From contig JAANYP010004818.1 of assembly GCA_020465985.1 (NCBI GenBank), positions 28,866 through 92,865 of the forward strand: a DNA stretch of 64,000 nucleotides. Reading direction: 5' to 3'. The notes beneath the pieces were generated by a model. The model was not told the DNA's origin, ran no database searches, and worked only from the letters and a program-made list of their open reading frames with translations. Source of the stretch: Centrapalus pauciflorus. Lineage: Eukaryota > Streptophyta > Magnoliopsida > Asterales > Asteraceae. Positions 62,826-64,000 of the stretch are shown here, piece after piece (position 1 is the stretch's first letter; the number at the start of each line of letters is the position of its first letter). Made by a program: the position numbers and the translations under genes.

Positions 62826-64000
62826 TTAGGCTGATAAGTTGGCCAACCGAAGATCAGCCTCACAAACATTCAATTCAGCTGGATTGTGATATAGCTTCAA
62901 CAGATGCCCGTTTACCTTAAAGTTGCCATCAACTCCAACTAATTCAACTGTCCCATATGAGAATACTTTCAGCAACAGTAAACGGGCCGGTCCAACGAGA
63001 GATAAGCTTACCTGGGAAAAACCTTAGGCGTGAATTATAAAGTAGAACCTGATCGTCGGCCTTAAAGTCCTTAAGCTGAATCTGCGCATTGTGTCTCTTC
63101 TTGGTCTTCTCCTTGTAAATCCGGGCACCCTCATATGCCTGATCTCTCAACTCGTCAAGCTTGTTCAACTGAAGTTTCCTGTGATCACCTACAGACAACA
63201 ATTCAAAGTTAGACCATTTAAGTGCCCAGTAAGCCATTTGTTCTAATTCCAATGGCAGATGACACGCTTTGCCATATACCATCCTATAAGGGGTGCAACC
63301 TATAGGAATCTTATAAGCAGTGCGGAATGCCCAAAGCGCATCATCTAACTTATCTGACCATCCTTTCCTATGCTCTCCTACAGTCCGCTCAAGAATCCTC
63401 TTTAAGCCTCGATTTGTAACCTCAGCTTGTCCATTGGTTTGCGGATGGTAGGCTGTAGCTAGCCGGTGAGTGACACCATACCGCTGAAGAATCTTATCTA
63501 ACTGAGCATTACGGAAATGAGTACCTCGATCACTAATGATCGATCTTGGTGAACCAAATCGAGTGAAAATCTTCTTAAGGAAGGAACATACAACCCTAGC
63601 ATCATTGGTGGGTAAAGCTTGTGCTTCAACCCATTTGGAAACGTAGTCGACAGCAAATAGGATGTATTTATGACCACGAGAGGGAGGAAAAGGTCCCATA
63701 AAGTCGATTCCCCAAACGTCAAAGATCTCACACACCTGAAAGGTGTGTAGAGGCATCTCATTCCGATTTGAGATGTTTCCTTGACGCTGACATGCATCAC
63801 ATTTCTTAACCAGATCTTGGGCATCTTTGAATATCGTTGGCCAGAAGAAACCACCATCAAACACTTTCTTGGCTGCATTGGCCCCGTGATAACCACCTGT
63901 AGGACCTAGGTGGCACTCACATAAGATTTGGAATGCCTCATCGCCAAACACACAACGACGAATGATCTGATCGGCACATACCCGAAATAGATACGGGTCA
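62826..64000 (-). CDS. Athila integrase, partial at right edge
   Basis: The frame is open from the right window edge to 62944. Its zinc-binding part has ECHLGPTGGYHGANAAKKV and CDACQRQG. The core shows GIDFMGPFP, IISDRGTHFRNAQ and HPQTNGQAEVTNR, so both Asp and the Glu of the D-D-35-E triad are visible. LPLELEQMAYWALK and KADDQVLLYNSRLRFFPGKL follow, as is usual for Athila. Near 62970 a one-base shift moves the C-terminus (VFSYGTVELVGVDGNFKVNG to RLANLSA) into another frame ending at 62826. The reverse transcriptase should lie to the right of the window. Confidence 0.85.

Larger units (their letters stand above)
54546..64000 (-). mobile_element. Athila-type Ty3/Gypsy element, right end outside window
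   Basis: The 3' LTR (54546-56763) is at the left, then a spacer, the ATHILA-family ORF (60059-58804), a long spacer, and the pol integrase running off the right edge. Order and orientation agree with Athila elements, in which an env-like ORF follows pol. It was inserted into the RNase H gene of a Copia element. The candidate duplication at the left is GTAAA (54541-54545); its partner would be beyond the window. Confidence 0.85.

Overview
The window is plant nuclear DNA, a heterochromatin-like nest of transposable elements with no intact host gene. Plant origin follows from iMet-type primer binding sites on Ty1/Copia and Ty3/Gypsy elements, an Athila-type element, FAR1-related (FRS) gene remains, and fragments of a plastid ribosomal protein S13 gene and of a DUF630/DUF632 gene. 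The Sirevirus-type third ORF and the LTR styles suggest a eudicot, perhaps Asteraceae; that is inference from memory of such families, not a database result.

Layout. 1-5639: gag-only Gypsy (TR-GAG) element on the minus strand. 5640-13564: old AT-rich DNA with a Tourist-like MITE, two diverged direct repeats (one holding a 962-bp MULE with a perfect 9-bp target duplication), a protein-kinase exon and a plastid S13 gene end. 13565-21218: rearranged Gypsy element, minus strand, with gag to integrase present and damaged. 21219-30743: Sirevirus-like Copia, minus strand, with 5' LTR, gag, pol and a third ORF but no 3' LTR. 30744-33090: another LTR of the Gypsy family.

33915-50940: one broken FRS gene on the plus strand. 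A 3.26-kb Copia TR-GAG (34570-37830, duplication GAAAG) sits in an exon. A 10.8-kb composite block (39385-50226, flanked by CATTA) sits in an intron. The block holds a MULE-type MITE, a short Helitron, an hAT-like element, a palindromic MITE among AT arrays, and a DUF630/632 pseudogene.

52650-54545: 3' end of another Copia element, cut by an Athila element (54546 to beyond 64000). The Athila part carries a 2.2-kb LTR, the ATHILA env-like ORF, and an integrase that runs off the right edge with its catalytic triad visible.

The elements do not form a pathway; the window is best read as insertion history. Several boundaries were fixed by matching target-site duplications or by comparison with an empty paralogous copy. 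The least ordinary structures are a six-unit hairpin array in the leader of the Copia TR-GAG, a 34-bp near-palindrome between pol and the third ORF of the Sirevirus-like element, a GC-rich 14-bp motif clustered in two separate places in the Athila element, and a short motif scattered through the Gypsy TR-GAG. I did not find a convincing undescribed multi-gene system.
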